A stretch of 64,000 nucleotides of DNA from Bacteroides fragilis. Lineage in GTDB: Bacteria; Bacillota; Clostridia; Lachnospirales; Lachnospiraceae. This document shows, in pieces, positions 50,698 to 60,451 of the stretch (its first letter is position 1; every line of letters starts with the position of its first letter). The stretch covers positions 62,001 to 126,000 of the forward strand of contig JAMPFK010000003.1 in NCBI GenBank assembly GCA_023664485.1, written 5' to 3'. The notes under the pieces are model-generated. The model saw nothing but the letters and a program-made list of their open reading frames with translations, had not been told where the DNA came from and did not search any database. Both the position numbers and the translations under genes were made by a program.

Positions 50698-53113
50698 CGT
50701 TTACCACATCCTTTAACTGCGTCGTGCTGATTCCTTCCGTATAGGGAAAGAACACCAAATCCGAACCATGTCTTTGTAAAAAATCTTTTTTCGCCATCCA
50801 TTTCGGATCATCCGCATAGTCGCTTCCCGAAAACTGCGCGTCAAATCGGTACCTGCGCCACGCTTCATCCGTGTCCCCCCGATCGAGCGGTATCTCGACG
50901 GCTTCATCCACATACTTACAGGCCCGCACGATTGCGATGCGTTCTTCGTACGGAATTCTGGGATTCGACTTCTTATGCCGAATCACACCCTCGTCCGTAA
51001 CAACCCCAACAATCAGATAATTGCACTGCTCCTTCGCACGCCGGAGCAGATTCAGATGTCCGATATGGAAAAGATCGAATACGCCCGCCACATAGCCGAT
51101 GTTATATTTTTTATCCTCCCGCTCTTTAGAAGTCTTTCCCTGCGCTGCCTGCCACCCGGCTGCTGCCCGCTGCCCATTCTCCGCGCCGGAATCCTCCCGG
51201 TAAGACTCTTTCGGATCGAACACACTGTAATTCGGAATTCCGGCCCTGTGAAGCTGATTAACCACGGGCATATAATTTTTGATACATATGATGACCTTAT
51301 ATTCCGCCGGATTCATCTCTTTTAATGCCGCCGGCGCAAGAACTGGCAGGCCGTTCACTTCCGTTCCCCATCTTTTTTCATCATTATCCAGATAACCGTT
51401 CACCGGATACCGCGACCCATATTTTTCCAGGAACCGCTCCGCATACCTGCCGGAACCGAAGAGATAAAGCCTGCGCCCTTTGGTCTGATGAAAAATATCC
51501 TTAAAGATCATCGGGTATTCTTCCTCGGAATAATTCATCCGCCTGCGGTTCTCCATGACCGCTTCATACTCCCGTCTGCCCTCCTTAAAATAATCGGACA
51601 GGCCGTCATCCTCCCGCAGAATGTTCAGAAAATGGCCGATAAATTTCTGGTATAAGCCCATATGTTCCAACATACCATACCGCTCAAACAACTCTCTTCT
51701 CGGAAGGATACCGTCGAGCTGATCATTGAATTTATAAATAAATTCAATCGTTCTGACCATAAGCGCCTTAGCGGGCACATTTTCAAGAAACATCTCCTGA
51801 TCATAGAACACAAAAGTACCTTCTGTAAAAAAGCAGTTCAGAGAAACCAGATCCAGATAGCCTCTTTTCAGAATGATACCCAGCTCTTTCCGCTCTTTTT
51901 CCGTTCCGCAGGCAATCTTCTTCCACTTATCCCGATTCGGATCGTCTTTTTTGCGCTTCTCCCAACCCGGTTCAAATTTCTCCCAATCCACTTCGTCTGG
52001 TGAAACAGGCTCGGAAGAATGCTGAAGAATCTCCCAGAAAGTATCCAATTCCCGTAGAAAAGCCTCCCGATTCTTCTGCAGCAGCTCCCTGAAATGCTCA
52101 TTGGCAGGTGTGCCCGTCACATACGGCATCAGAAAAGCCTCTCCTTCAACCTTCGCATCGATCATTTTAACGCCATGTGATGACAAATATGCGTTATTTT
52201 CAGATAGCTTCCGCAATTTCTCTCTGCCCTCCTGATATAACGCGCGTTTCTCAACGAACCCATCGCTTCTTATTATAGTAGCCATCGCATTCTGAAATCC
52301 CCGTTCGCCGGAAAGCGTGATCTGCTTTATCGGTGAGAAGGCTCCCTGGAGCGGGCACTCTATGAAAAAGCCGTTCGCCATGCCGTGAAGCAGTCCGTTT
52401 TCCATCAGGGACGGATAGAGCTCCTCTTCCATGAGAAATACGGTATCTGGATTGTTATATTCGGGAAACACCCTGATATCGAGTGCCTCATTCGGCACAT
52501 AATCTTCCGCAAGAAGCAGCTGCGGATTGGAAATCCGCGGGAATATGGAAAAAAAGCGATGCTGTGAAAAACCGGCTTTTTCCAGAAATCCGATCAATTC
52601 CGCCCTGGAATATGCTCTGCCCTTCATGGCTTCCCGTTCCCAGGATCGCAAATGCCTGTAATTTTCTATACTGTCATAATTCCTGCCGCTGAAAGCATCC
52701 TGATCTCCGCAGAAATAGCGGATTCCAAGACGGTTATCCGCCGCAAGCAGGAGCTTCCCGTCAGGCTGAAGCAGGCGGCGGATACGGCACAATGTATCGG
52801 CCGCATCCGAAGCGTACTCGATAACATCGGCCGCGATAACGATGTCGTAGATTCCTTCGTCATATCTGCCGCCAGCGCATTCTGCATCCCCGCAGGCAGC
52901 GCCATTATGGGCTTTGTCCCCGCTTTCCTTTCCGCTATCTGATCCGGCAAGCGGTATGCGGCTTACGCGCAATCCTTTTTCTTCCAGCGCGTCCGCTATC
53001 AGGACACTGTTTCCGTCTTCAAATACAATACAGGCCACCCGGCTTTCTTTCTCTATTTCATACCATTTGACGATTGCCCTGGGCAGTTCCCGCTGTCGTT
53101 GTTCTGGTGTCAT
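50684..53113 (-). CDS. Four-part fusion: methyltransferase, kinase-like region, Rossmann-like module, cytidylyltransferase
   Basis: 809 residues. (1) Residues 1-200: class I SAM methyltransferase-like (DIVIAADVIEYASDAADTLC, LQPDGKLLLAADNRLG), with a low-complexity insert at ~55-85. (2) About 260-500: a region with DLVSLNCFF...VFYDQEMF resembling phosphotransferase/choline-kinase-like folds; weak. (3) 547-633: shared module, LYLFGSGRYAERFL, LDNDEKRWGTEVNGLPVL. (4) 670-805: nucleotidyltransferase of the TagD/glycerol-3-phosphate cytidylyltransferase type, with GVFDLFHIGHLNLLRRA and the family's late ISTTQL motif. Would activate an alcohol phosphate as its CDP derivative for glycan decoration. 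Strong GAGGAGG site. Confidence 0.85.
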   Translation of the reverse strand: MTPEQRQRELPRAIVKWYEIEKESRVACIVFEDGNSVLIADALEEKGLRVSRIPLAGSDSGKESGDKAHNGAACGDAECAGGRYDEGIYDIVIAADVIEYASDAADTLCRIRRLLQPDGKLLLAADNRLGIRYFCGDQDAFSGRNYDSIENYRHLRSWEREAMKGRAYSRAELIGFLEKAGFSQHRFFSIFPRISNPQLLLAEDYVPNEALDIRVFPEYNNPDTVFLMEEELYPSLMENGLLHGMANGFFIECPLQGAFSPIKQITLSGERGFQNAMATIIRSDGFVEKRALYQEGREKLRKLSENNAYLSSHGVKMIDAKVEGEAFLMPYVTGTPANEHFRELLQKNREAFLRELDTFWEILQHSSEPVSPDEVDWEKFEPGWEKRKKDDPNRDKWKKIACGTEKERKELGIILKRGYLDLVSLNCFFTEGTFVFYDQEMFLENVPAKALMVRTIEFIYKFNDQLDGILPRRELFERYGMLEHMGLYQKFIGHFLNILREDDGLSDYFKEGRREYEAVMENRRRMNYSEEEYPMIFKDIFHQTKGRRLYLFGSGRYAERFLEKYGSRYPVNGYLDNDEKRWGTEVNGLPVLAPAALKEMNPAEYKVIICIKNYMPVVNQLHRAGIPNYSVFDPKESYREDSGAENGQRAAAGWQAAQGKTSKEREDKKYNIGYVAGVFDLFHIGHLNLLRRAKEQCNYLIVGVVTDEGVIRHKKSNPRIPYEERIAIVRACKYVDEAVEIPLDRGDTDEAWRRYRFDAQFSGSDYADDPKWMAKKDFLQRHGSDLVFFPYTEGISTTQLKDVVNDGKR

Positions 53114-53180
53114 TTACATCCTCCTCTGCTTCACATCCTGTATTTTTCTGCAGCCCAAAAGCCTGCTGTAAGTTTTCCAT

Positions 53181-53232
53181 GCACAAAAAATCTGATGTAA
53201 ATATGGTCATTTCATACTTTACATCAGATTTT
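53181..53232 (-). terminator. Terminator after ATPase copy 2
   Basis: AAAATCTGATGTAAA (53187-53201) pairs perfectly with TTTACATCAGATTTT (53218-53232). The minus strand continues TTTTTTG, the plus strand TAGTTT. It lies 6 bases after the stop of copy 2, separating it from the 809-aa gene. Confidence 0.9.
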
Positions 53233-53237
53233 AGTTT

Positions 53238-54833
53238 CTAAACTATAGCTTCCACGATGGTCTTATCCCCAATCCGCAGTTCCTTCAGTCCCTTCTTTTT
53301 CTTCTTATTAAAGTTAAAGCTGAGCAGATATCCTTTGTCCTGATGATAATAATCCAGGTATTCAACAAGCTGTTTCTCTCCACGCTCATGATATTCACTG
53401 CCATGCCAGATTTTAAGTCCCACAATAAACCGTTCCCCAAAGTAGTCCACAATCACATCGGTCCTCTTCGCATCCCTTGTCTGCGCTTCTACATAATAAT
53501 TACCTGTTCCGTTAATGATTGGTTTCAGATATAACAGAAAGAATTTACGCCCATAGGTTTCAACAAATTTTTCATCATTGTCTCCATAAATGTCTGTAAA
53601 ATGTTCCACGAATTTTTCGAGGGCCAGCTTCATATCCAGGCGCCTTCCTTTCACAAACTGATTTTTACTGCTCTGTCCAAAGGAAAACATGTCACTGCCA
53701 ATCGACTCCTCCGCTATAAGCAAATCCAACAAATACATTTCAAAGATACGGTTCGCCACCACAATATATCCATTCTTTTCTTTCAGAAAACCGAACATGC
53801 GCCCCAGATTCATATATTTTTCTGCCGGACTGAACGGAGTCATCTTTCCCTGAAATAATATTCTTTCTATTACATTTCTCAACTGCTTATACCTGTCCAG
53901 CTGTCTTATCATGCTGTCAAATAAGGGGATATTTTCTTTCAGCATCATTTTTACCGCCTCTGTTACTTCATGGCCAGTCCAGGTTTTCACGCTTTCCGCA
54001 GACTTATCTCCCCTGCATAACCTCTCATCCACAATCTTGCAGATTGCTGACACCAGATACGGATAACAGAAAGTATACTGATAAATCTCCTTTGCAACTT
54101 CCTTTATATCCATTCCGGTATTATGATCCTCTTCATATCCATACAACATATCAGCAATCTGATCTGCTGAAAAATCCATATCAATCGTAAAATCAGCCGC
54201 AATATTCCATGGACTGTTATATTGATGTTCTTCCTCCGGGCGTATCTTTAATTTTAAATTCTTAATATCATATACGCCGGCCAAAACAACCGCCCGGAAA
54301 ATCGGAAACTCTTCTCTGTTCAGATAATATCCTCTAAGCTGCGCAAGAAAATCAAGAAACACCCGATTATTTGAAGCGCTGTCCACCTCATCGATCATCA
54401 TGACAACCGGCTTTTCCGCAGTCTCACACAGGCTGCTCAGTCCCCTGAACAACATATCCATGGAAAGGCCTTCTTCACTTTTCAAAGAAATCAGCGTCTG
54501 AAAAGCCTCCGCATCAATCTCTTTCATCCGCTCCCATTTTCTGGAAAAATAACGTTCTATCAGTCCAATGAACTTCGATGCGAAAATCTGCTCATTTGCA
54601 AAATTAGCTGTACTCAACATCTGGAAATCCATAGGGATAACAACATAATCTGCCTTTAAATACTCTGCCAGCGCCATAAGCGTTGTCGTTTTGCCGTACT
54701 GCCTGCCCCGGTTAATAATAAAATATTTTCCCCGGTCTATATACAGACGTTTGATTTTCTCCAGCCTGTCATCAATCCGTACCATATAATGAATATCCGG
54801 CCGGCACACTCCCTCTGTGTTGAAATACCGCAT
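53238..54833 (-). CDS. AAA-ATPase-like / PD-(D/E)XK nuclease protein, copy 2 (nuclease motif altered)
   Basis: 531 residues, paralogue of the protein at 45399-46988. Same start MRYFNTEGVCRPDIHYMVRI, Walker A INRGRQYGKTTTL and Walker B VVMMIDEVDSASNN. The C-terminal nuclease motif reads FIVGLKIW where copy 1 has FIVELKIW: the catalytic Glu of E-x-K is replaced by Gly (codon GGA against GAA), so nuclease activity is probably lost while the ATPase looks intact. The region between Walker A and B (residues ~60-140) is the most diverged. Start at 54833 behind GGAGGGG. It interrupts the glycan cluster between the 928-aa and 809-aa genes. Confidence 0.88.
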   Translation of the reverse strand: MRYFNTEGVCRPDIHYMVRIDDRLEKIKRLYIDRGKYFIINRGRQYGKTTTLMALAEYLKADYVVIPMDFQMLSTANFANEQIFASKFIGLIERYFSRKWERMKEIDAEAFQTLISLKSEEGLSMDMLFRGLSSLCETAEKPVVMMIDEVDSASNNRVFLDFLAQLRGYYLNREEFPIFRAVVLAGVYDIKNLKLKIRPEEEHQYNSPWNIAADFTIDMDFSADQIADMLYGYEEDHNTGMDIKEVAKEIYQYTFCYPYLVSAICKIVDERLCRGDKSAESVKTWTGHEVTEAVKMMLKENIPLFDSMIRQLDRYKQLRNVIERILFQGKMTPFSPAEKYMNLGRMFGFLKEKNGYIVVANRIFEMYLLDLLIAEESIGSDMFSFGQSSKNQFVKGRRLDMKLALEKFVEHFTDIYGDNDEKFVETYGRKFFLLYLKPIINGTGNYYVEAQTRDAKRTDVIVDYFGERFIVGLKIWHGSEYHERGEKQLVEYLDYYHQDKGYLLSFNFNKKKKKGLKELRIGDKTIVEAIV

Positions 54834-54990
54834 TATTCCCCTCCATATTTCGATCCGCATATTACCTGTCAATTCCAGTTATCTAATTTGAATTTATCTA
54901 TAGGCTTATTCTAGCATTGTATTGAAAACATGTAAAGGAAGAGTCCGCTAAATCCAATGTAAAATATGAAATTGTCAAGATACAATAAAC

Positions 54991-57777
54991 TTACAGATTC
55001 CGCATAAACAGGTTCGTGCTGCCAAAAGCGTTTAAAGGAAGTTTATATACCGATATGTTTTCTTCCAAAATCCCGCCATCCGATAACTGCTTCGCGATTT
55101 CATCCGTTCCGGCTTTCTTTGCGATGATATAGTGCGCCTGCGGATACTTTTTCACTGCCTCCTCCGGCGAGAGGATCCGATACCCCTGATAAAGGGTTCC
55201 CCATTTGGCGCTGTCATTATCGCAGAGCGCCGCAATATTTTCCAATCGGTTCATCCGCAGCAGGCACAGGGCGAATTTCGCCGCTTTTCCGGTGCAGAAT
55301 ACGATAAGCTGTTTCTTCTCCGCCATCTTCTGGACGAAATTGCCATAGATATCATGATCAGTCTTTGCTTTGACCGCGATATAAGCCTCATAGGCTTCCG
55401 GATTTTCCGTGAACAGACGCATCTCTATCCAATGGGGAGGGAACATCTCTTCCTGTTTCAAAAGGCCCTGCTCTCTGTCTTGCAGGATGATTTCCCGGAA
55501 TTCATCGAGCGCGGACAGGATTTCCCCGTCCGGCAGGCTGTGTTCTCTGAAAGTGGTATAAGGAGAAAGCGCCATCATAACAGTCTCTCTTGCCATGAAA
55601 GCCAGCCTCTCTCTGTCCGTTATCCCGCTTTCCTTCATCTTTTCCCGGATATATCTGCACTCCGCGAGATTAAACCTCGCAAAATGAGGATTATATGTCG
55701 ATGCTGCGGCGTTGTCCCGTCTGTAATGATAAAACATCCGATTGAGAAACATTCCTCTCCGCAGATTCATATCCACCAGATAACGGAAAGCGCAGTCCTG
55801 AAAAGCAGCGCCCGGGCTTTCGTTCAGCCTGATATGAAATTCCCGCAGAAACGACAGCTTGTAGACGCCATTCCATATGTAAACGTCGGGCGACAGATTT
55901 TTTTTCATAAAATATTGCGCGGAAATGATCTGTTCCGTATCGCTCAATGGATGTTCCAGCAAATAACGTTCGCCCTCGTAAGGGGTAACGAGCGTATAGA
56001 AACCCGCTTTCGCATAATCGAGATCCTTTGCGACTGCGGCATTATATAACGTCTCATACATATCGGGGGCGATGCTGTCATCCGTCTCAACGATTCCAAG
56101 ATATTCGCCCTGTGCCATATCGATGCCGAGATTTATCTGATAGCCGTAGCTCCTTTTTTCGGACGGGACGAAACGAATGCGGCTGTCTTTCGCTGCGTAT
56201 TCCTGAAGGATTTCGCAGGTTCCGTCGGTGGAGCCGGCATCGATACATATAACTTCGATGTCCTGCAGTGTCTGCGCAAGCACGCTTTCGATGCATTCCC
56301 GGATGTAGGCCGCTACGTTGAGGGACGGCAGGATGACCGATACTTTCGGCTGAGACGGTCGTTCTGCCGGATGTTGTTCTTTCCATTCTTTTTCGGTTTC
56401 AAGAAGCGTTGCTTTCAGTCTTTTGCCGAATGCATCCATGCTGAAATGCTTTTCATAGGTTTCTCTCGCCGCCATTCCCATCTCTTTTAGTCTGTCTCTG
56501 TTTTCAATCATCCATGCCATTTTTTCCGCCAGTGTATCGACATCGTGATAGTCAACGACAAAACCGTTCTTTCCGTCCTCTATATAATCGGCAATTCCCG
56601 TGGGTTTCGTCGTAATACACGCTTTTCCCGACATCATGCCTTCTACAATGGCAATAGATAATGTTTCTTCCTTTGAAGCGCAGACGACGACATCGATTTC
56701 CGACAGCGCCTTGTTGATTTCATCTCTGGTCAGTTCGCCAAATATCCTGACAGAACCCAGCGTTTCCGCCTTTTCTCTTATCTGTCTACAATACCCGGTC
56801 TCCGCCATTCTGCCAATGATCCAGAACTCTGCATCCGCGTCTGCTGCGATTCTTTCCGCCGCCTCTAAAAAGAAGTCCTGCCCCTTCACCTCGAACACTA
56901 CCCCGATGACAGCAAATATTATTTTTTTATTCTGTGTGCGGCTTTCCGCATCATCGAGCCGCTTATCCGGAATGCCCAGCGGCAGAATTTTTATATGCCG
57001 TTCGGGATAGTTTCTGTTAAAAATCTGTCCGCATACCTCGCTTACTGCAAAAAGATTAATATTCTGAAATTCCGTTTCCTTCAATCCATCCGGATACTGC
57101 CTCATCACAATCGGATAATTGCCTGTCCGCTCATGTATCCACCATAAAACAGGGCGGAACTTTCTGGCCTCCAAAGCGCTTTCTATCATCGGGAAAGCAT
57201 TTACAATAACAGCGTCAAACTGTTTCATCCAGTTCCGTTCCACCGGGCCAAACCACGGCAGAGCCGAACAGACTGCAACCGTCACGCCGGCATTCACAGT
57301 CTCCCTGATCAATTGATTGTTTCCCAGAGGAACCGCCAATACGACCGACCAGTATCGATTCAACGCTTCCGCCGCATAAACAGCGGCAAGAGAAGCGCCG
57401 TCATAATTCAGATCATTTGATATGATCAATATTTTTTTCTCCCGGACTTCCTGCCGTATTTCGGGTGAAAAGATTTCTATCCGTCCTTTCATCCTTTCGG
57501 ACCAGAAATGGGGCCATGACAGAATGCTGCCTCTGTCTACGCCGAGCTCAATGAGCTGGTTAAAGATCTCGCTCACATAGAGACTTATGATGATCACTTT
57601 ATCATATGCCGCCGCAAGAATTCCGACGGGCGGAATAACCGGCCTTTCGTCGAACATTGTACCCCATAAGGATGCGTTATTATCTGCATAAGCAACGATC
57701 TCAATATCTGAAAGGCTCTTTAGCTTAGGTTTCTGTATCTGATAGTAATTTCCGACGCCGAATACGATTACTTTCAT
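54991..57777 (-). CDS. Double glycosyltransferase (GT4 + GT2) with Rossmann-like modules at both ends
   Basis: 928 residues. Residues 1-92: shared module (VIVFGVGNYYQIQ, then YADNNASLWGTMFDERPVIP). Residues 114-465: GT4 glycosyltransferase, GT-B fold, with IFAVIGVVFEVKGQDFFLEA and the donor-site EETLSIAIVEGMMSGKACI. Residues 478-690: GT2 transferase, GT-A fold, with VSVILPSLNVAAYIRECIES and the metal motif ETDDS. Residues 821-913: second copy of the module (LIVFCTGKAAKFAL, then LCDNDSAKWGTLYQGYRILS). Could add two successive sugars to one acceptor. Lies 51 bases after the FkbM gene. Confidence 0.9.
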   Translation of the reverse strand: MKVIVFGVGNYYQIQKPKLKSLSDIEIVAYADNNASLWGTMFDERPVIPPVGILAAAYDKVIIISLYVSEIFNQLIELGVDRGSILSWPHFWSERMKGRIEIFSPEIRQEVREKKILIISNDLNYDGASLAAVYAAEALNRYWSVVLAVPLGNNQLIRETVNAGVTVAVCSALPWFGPVERNWMKQFDAVIVNAFPMIESALEARKFRPVLWWIHERTGNYPIVMRQYPDGLKETEFQNINLFAVSEVCGQIFNRNYPERHIKILPLGIPDKRLDDAESRTQNKKIIFAVIGVVFEVKGQDFFLEAAERIAADADAEFWIIGRMAETGYCRQIREKAETLGSVRIFGELTRDEINKALSEIDVVVCASKEETLSIAIVEGMMSGKACITTKPTGIADYIEDGKNGFVVDYHDVDTLAEKMAWMIENRDRLKEMGMAARETYEKHFSMDAFGKRLKATLLETEKEWKEQHPAERPSQPKVSVILPSLNVAAYIRECIESVLAQTLQDIEVICIDAGSTDGTCEILQEYAAKDSRIRFVPSEKRSYGYQINLGIDMAQGEYLGIVETDDSIAPDMYETLYNAAVAKDLDYAKAGFYTLVTPYEGERYLLEHPLSDTEQIISAQYFMKKNLSPDVYIWNGVYKLSFLREFHIRLNESPGAAFQDCAFRYLVDMNLRRGMFLNRMFYHYRRDNAAASTYNPHFARFNLAECRYIREKMKESGITDRERLAFMARETVMMALSPYTTFREHSLPDGEILSALDEFREIILQDREQGLLKQEEMFPPHWIEMRLFTENPEAYEAYIAVKAKTDHDIYGNFVQKMAEKKQLIVFCTGKAAKFALCLLRMNRLENIAALCDNDSAKWGTLYQGYRILSPEEAVKKYPQAHYIIAKKAGTDEIAKQLSDGGILEENISVYKLPLNAFGSTNLFMRNL

Positions 57778-57827
57778 TTGAAAAAGGCCCCCTCTTTTTT
57801 CCCGCGCGCTTAAACCGATCTGCTATT

Positions 57828-58910
57828 CTACAATGCATACAGAACAGTCTCGAATCTTGTATTAGAATACTGGCGCAGATATAATTGATATTCCGGATTC
57901 AGTTCTTTGATCAGGAAAGGAATCTTATACAGGTCGTCCGGCCTGTGGTAAACACAGATCGCCAGCTTGGGCTTGTACTCTCTCAGGATCCTTTTGCACC
58001 CTTTCAGCGCTTCCTGCTCAGAACCTTCTATATCCATCTTAATAAAAGTAGGTTTTTTATCGTAAACGGTCTCATCTAATGCTGCCGCTTCAATCTTATA
58101 ATCGCTTTCTGTCTCCAATACACGGGATCCATCCGTCTCCAGCGCAGCAAAATAAAGGGTCGTTTTCTCGCTCCATACGCCCGCCTGATACAGCTCATAC
58201 GAATGGCCTGCCAGATTTTTCTCGATTGCCGCTTTTTTGCATAATTCGGGTTCAAAAATGACGATGTCCTTATACTTGCCGTTACATTTTTCAAGGAACT
58301 TGACGGAAGTATCTCCGTCAAAACCGCCGCAGTCTATAAAGACTTCCTCATCCGTCAGAATGACCTTTTCATCAAAATATTCTTCCTCACAGGGACTGAC
58401 AATCTCTGCAATATCGCTCATAAGAAATACTTTCTTCATCCTTGCCAGATATACTCTTTTAGAAAAGTCATCCTCCAAAAGCTGGTAGGCATCTCTATAT
58501 CTCTTCATATTATCTTCAAGATATTCTATTGAAAGCCTATCATAATATTCCCGCATGATATCTATCTGCACCTTGTCAAATCCCATTTGCATCACCTGCT
58601 CATAAATAGCCCGATATGCGTCTTCCTCTACAGCACAGATTAAGATTGTCAAATCATCTGTTTTATCTTTCAAATATTCCGGGCTCACAATTGCAAGTCC
58701 AGTCGCTTCATCTGTATGCCCTCCTGCCTTATTATCGCAGAAAAAGGACACTTCGATATCGACTTTGTGAAGCATATTGTACACTACATGTCCGCAGTCG
58801 CCAGCACCAAATATGACAAATTTTCTGCCCTGTTTTTCCACTATTTCCCGGTATTTTTCCAAATCGGCCTGCTTCTGTATTTCATCGATTGTCTGGATAA
58901 AATTTTTCAT
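57828..58910 (-). CDS. FkbM-family methyltransferase with N-terminal Rossmann-like module
   Basis: 360 residues. Residues 29-118: shared module (FVIFGAGDCGHVVYNML, FFCDNKAGGHTDEATGLAIV, LTILICAVEEDAY). Residues 185-350: FkbM-type SAM methyltransferase with the motif I equivalent EVFIDCGGFDGDTSVKF, motif II DIVIFEPE and the post-III motif PTFIKMDIEGSEQEALKG. FkbM enzymes O-methylate sugars or polyketides, so this one probably caps or modifies a glycan sugar. Ribosome site AGGAG; preceded by a 170-base gap that may hold a promoter for the left half of the cluster. Confidence 0.9.
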   Translation of the reverse strand: MKNFIQTIDEIQKQADLEKYREIVEKQGRKFVIFGAGDCGHVVYNMLHKVDIEVSFFCDNKAGGHTDEATGLAIVSPEYLKDKTDDLTILICAVEEDAYRAIYEQVMQMGFDKVQIDIMREYYDRLSIEYLEDNMKRYRDAYQLLEDDFSKRVYLARMKKVFLMSDIAEIVSPCEEEYFDEKVILTDEEVFIDCGGFDGDTSVKFLEKCNGKYKDIVIFEPELCKKAAIEKNLAGHSYELYQAGVWSEKTTLYFAALETDGSRVLETESDYKIEAAALDETVYDKKPTFIKMDIEGSEQEALKGCKRILREYKPKLAICVYHRPDDLYKIPFLIKELNPEYQLYLRQYSNTRFETVLYAL

Positions 58911-59080
58911 TTTCTACGACTCCTGTTTTCCGCTTTTCTCGGTGAATTATCAATATAATAGGATTACGAAAGATTACCCTCTATGTTCCGCTTACATCAT
59001 GGCTCTCTTATATCAAAAATACTCTTGCTGTTCTTTCCTTAAAAAAGATAATCGGTGCATACCCTGTTCCTTCCAAAATA

Positions 59081-60451
59081 TCATCCAATAGATATTTGTA
59101 CTGATTTCCGAAACTCTTCATCTGCCAGAATAACGTTCTCAATCTCCAGAAGATTCAAATTTTCCAACAGCTCTATCTGTGTATCCTCTTTCACCGCTAT
59201 GATGACAAATATATCCTCTTTCTGTGGCGCCAGCATACTAATTTCCGTCACCGCAATTCCCATCACTTCATTTTCTTCGCCTTTTTTTGATACGGCAAAC
59301 ATCAGCTTAGACTTAGGGATTCCTTTTTCAAGCAGCCTTTCCGCCACCCATTTCCCCCGTACGCCGGCGCCGTAGATTACAGTGACTTTCATATCCCTGA
59401 TTTCCTGTAAGATTCCCTTCAAATAAATTTTTTTATTTATCGTACCGATGATCTTGATTCTTTCATCCACATATTTCTTACTCTTCGTACATGTAAAATA
59501 GGCAAATGGATTTTCTATTATTTCAAGAAGTTCCTTTTTGTGGTTCTCATTTCTCCAACATACTTTCTCAAATTTTCCTTCTTTCTCATCGGCCGCAAAT
59601 TCTTCAGCCATCAGCCTGAAAAAAGTATACTGAAACTCTGGTGCAAGGCGCATATAATTCCATTTATAATCATAAAACTTTTTCCGCGTAAATACAGGCC
59701 ATAACAGCGTCTGACGTTCTTCCGTCTGCTCCCTTATGTATTCTTCGATAAAGTGCATTTCATCCGATATGCAGAAAATCTTCGAAGGATTATAAACCGA
59801 CGAATTGACATTATCCGTTCGATAATAAATTAACGCATCTTCTATTATCTTTATTTTTTCAGCAGAAAAGATAACCTTAAAATGGAAAGAAATATCCTGA
59901 TAAGATGCCCCGGGCGTCTCATGAAACCTGATATGGTTTGCATCCAGGAAAGCTTTCCGATAGATTCCTGCCCAAATACTGCTGTGCGCATCATACACTT
60001 CGGGCTCTTCCAGCGGACAGATTTCTTTTCCAAAAAATCGCTTTGGATATTCATTACTATAAGCAATATCCTTTCCTTCTTTAATCTTATACTTATAAAA
60101 ATTACATTTTATAAGGTCAACACTACTACCCTTAGAAGCCTTATATAAGGTTTCGAACATATCCGGTTTTATAAAATCGTCACTTTCCACGATTCCAATC
60201 CAAGGCGAAACTGCCAGCTCTAATCCTTTGTTCATGGTCTTTCCATAACCTTCATTCTCTTTATCGATTACTTTTATCCTTGAGTCTTTCTCGGCATACC
60301 GACACAATATCTCTAAAGAGCTGTCTGTAGAACCGTCATTAATACAAATAAATTCCATATTTTCATAGGTTTGTGCGACCAGGCTGTCAAGGCACTCTTC
60401 CAGATAGGATTCAACATTATAAATCGGTACAATCACAGAAATATCAGTCAT
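59081..60451 (-). CDS. GT2 glycosyltransferase with C-terminal Rossmann-like module
   Basis: 456 residues from ATG at 60451 (GAGGAG upstream), which lies 8 bases inside the end of the GT8 gene; an earlier in-frame ATG would overlap it by 100 bases. GT-A domain, residues 1-230: ISVIVPIYNVESYLEECLDS, nucleotide-binding FICINDGSTDSS and the metal motif VESDD. Residues 354-445: shared module (VTVIYGAGVRGKWVAERL, then FVIIAVKEDTQIELLENL), here with the 'DN' segment eroded (FAVSKKGEE). Transfers a sugar from a nucleotide donor to the growing glycan. Confidence 0.9.
   Translation of the reverse strand: MTDISVIVPIYNVESYLEECLDSLVAQTYENMEFICINDGSTDSSLEILCRYAEKDSRIKVIDKENEGYGKTMNKGLELAVSPWIGIVESDDFIKPDMFETLYKASKGSSVDLIKCNFYKYKIKEGKDIAYSNEYPKRFFGKEICPLEEPEVYDAHSSIWAGIYRKAFLDANHIRFHETPGASYQDISFHFKVIFSAEKIKIIEDALIYYRTDNVNSSVYNPSKIFCISDEMHFIEEYIREQTEERQTLLWPVFTRKKFYDYKWNYMRLAPEFQYTFFRLMAEEFAADEKEGKFEKVCWRNENHKKELLEIIENPFAYFTCTKSKKYVDERIKIIGTINKKIYLKGILQEIRDMKVTVIYGAGVRGKWVAERLLEKGIPKSKLMFAVSKKGEENEVMGIAVTEISMLAPQKEDIFVIIAVKEDTQIELLENLNLLEIENVILADEEFRKSVQISIG

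Noticed and set aside
45399..54833. The paired ATPase genes as transposases of a composite transposon
   Set aside because: They carry ATPase and restriction-nuclease-like motifs, no DDE or serine/tyrosine recombinase signature, and no terminal inverted repeats or target duplications were found at their ends.
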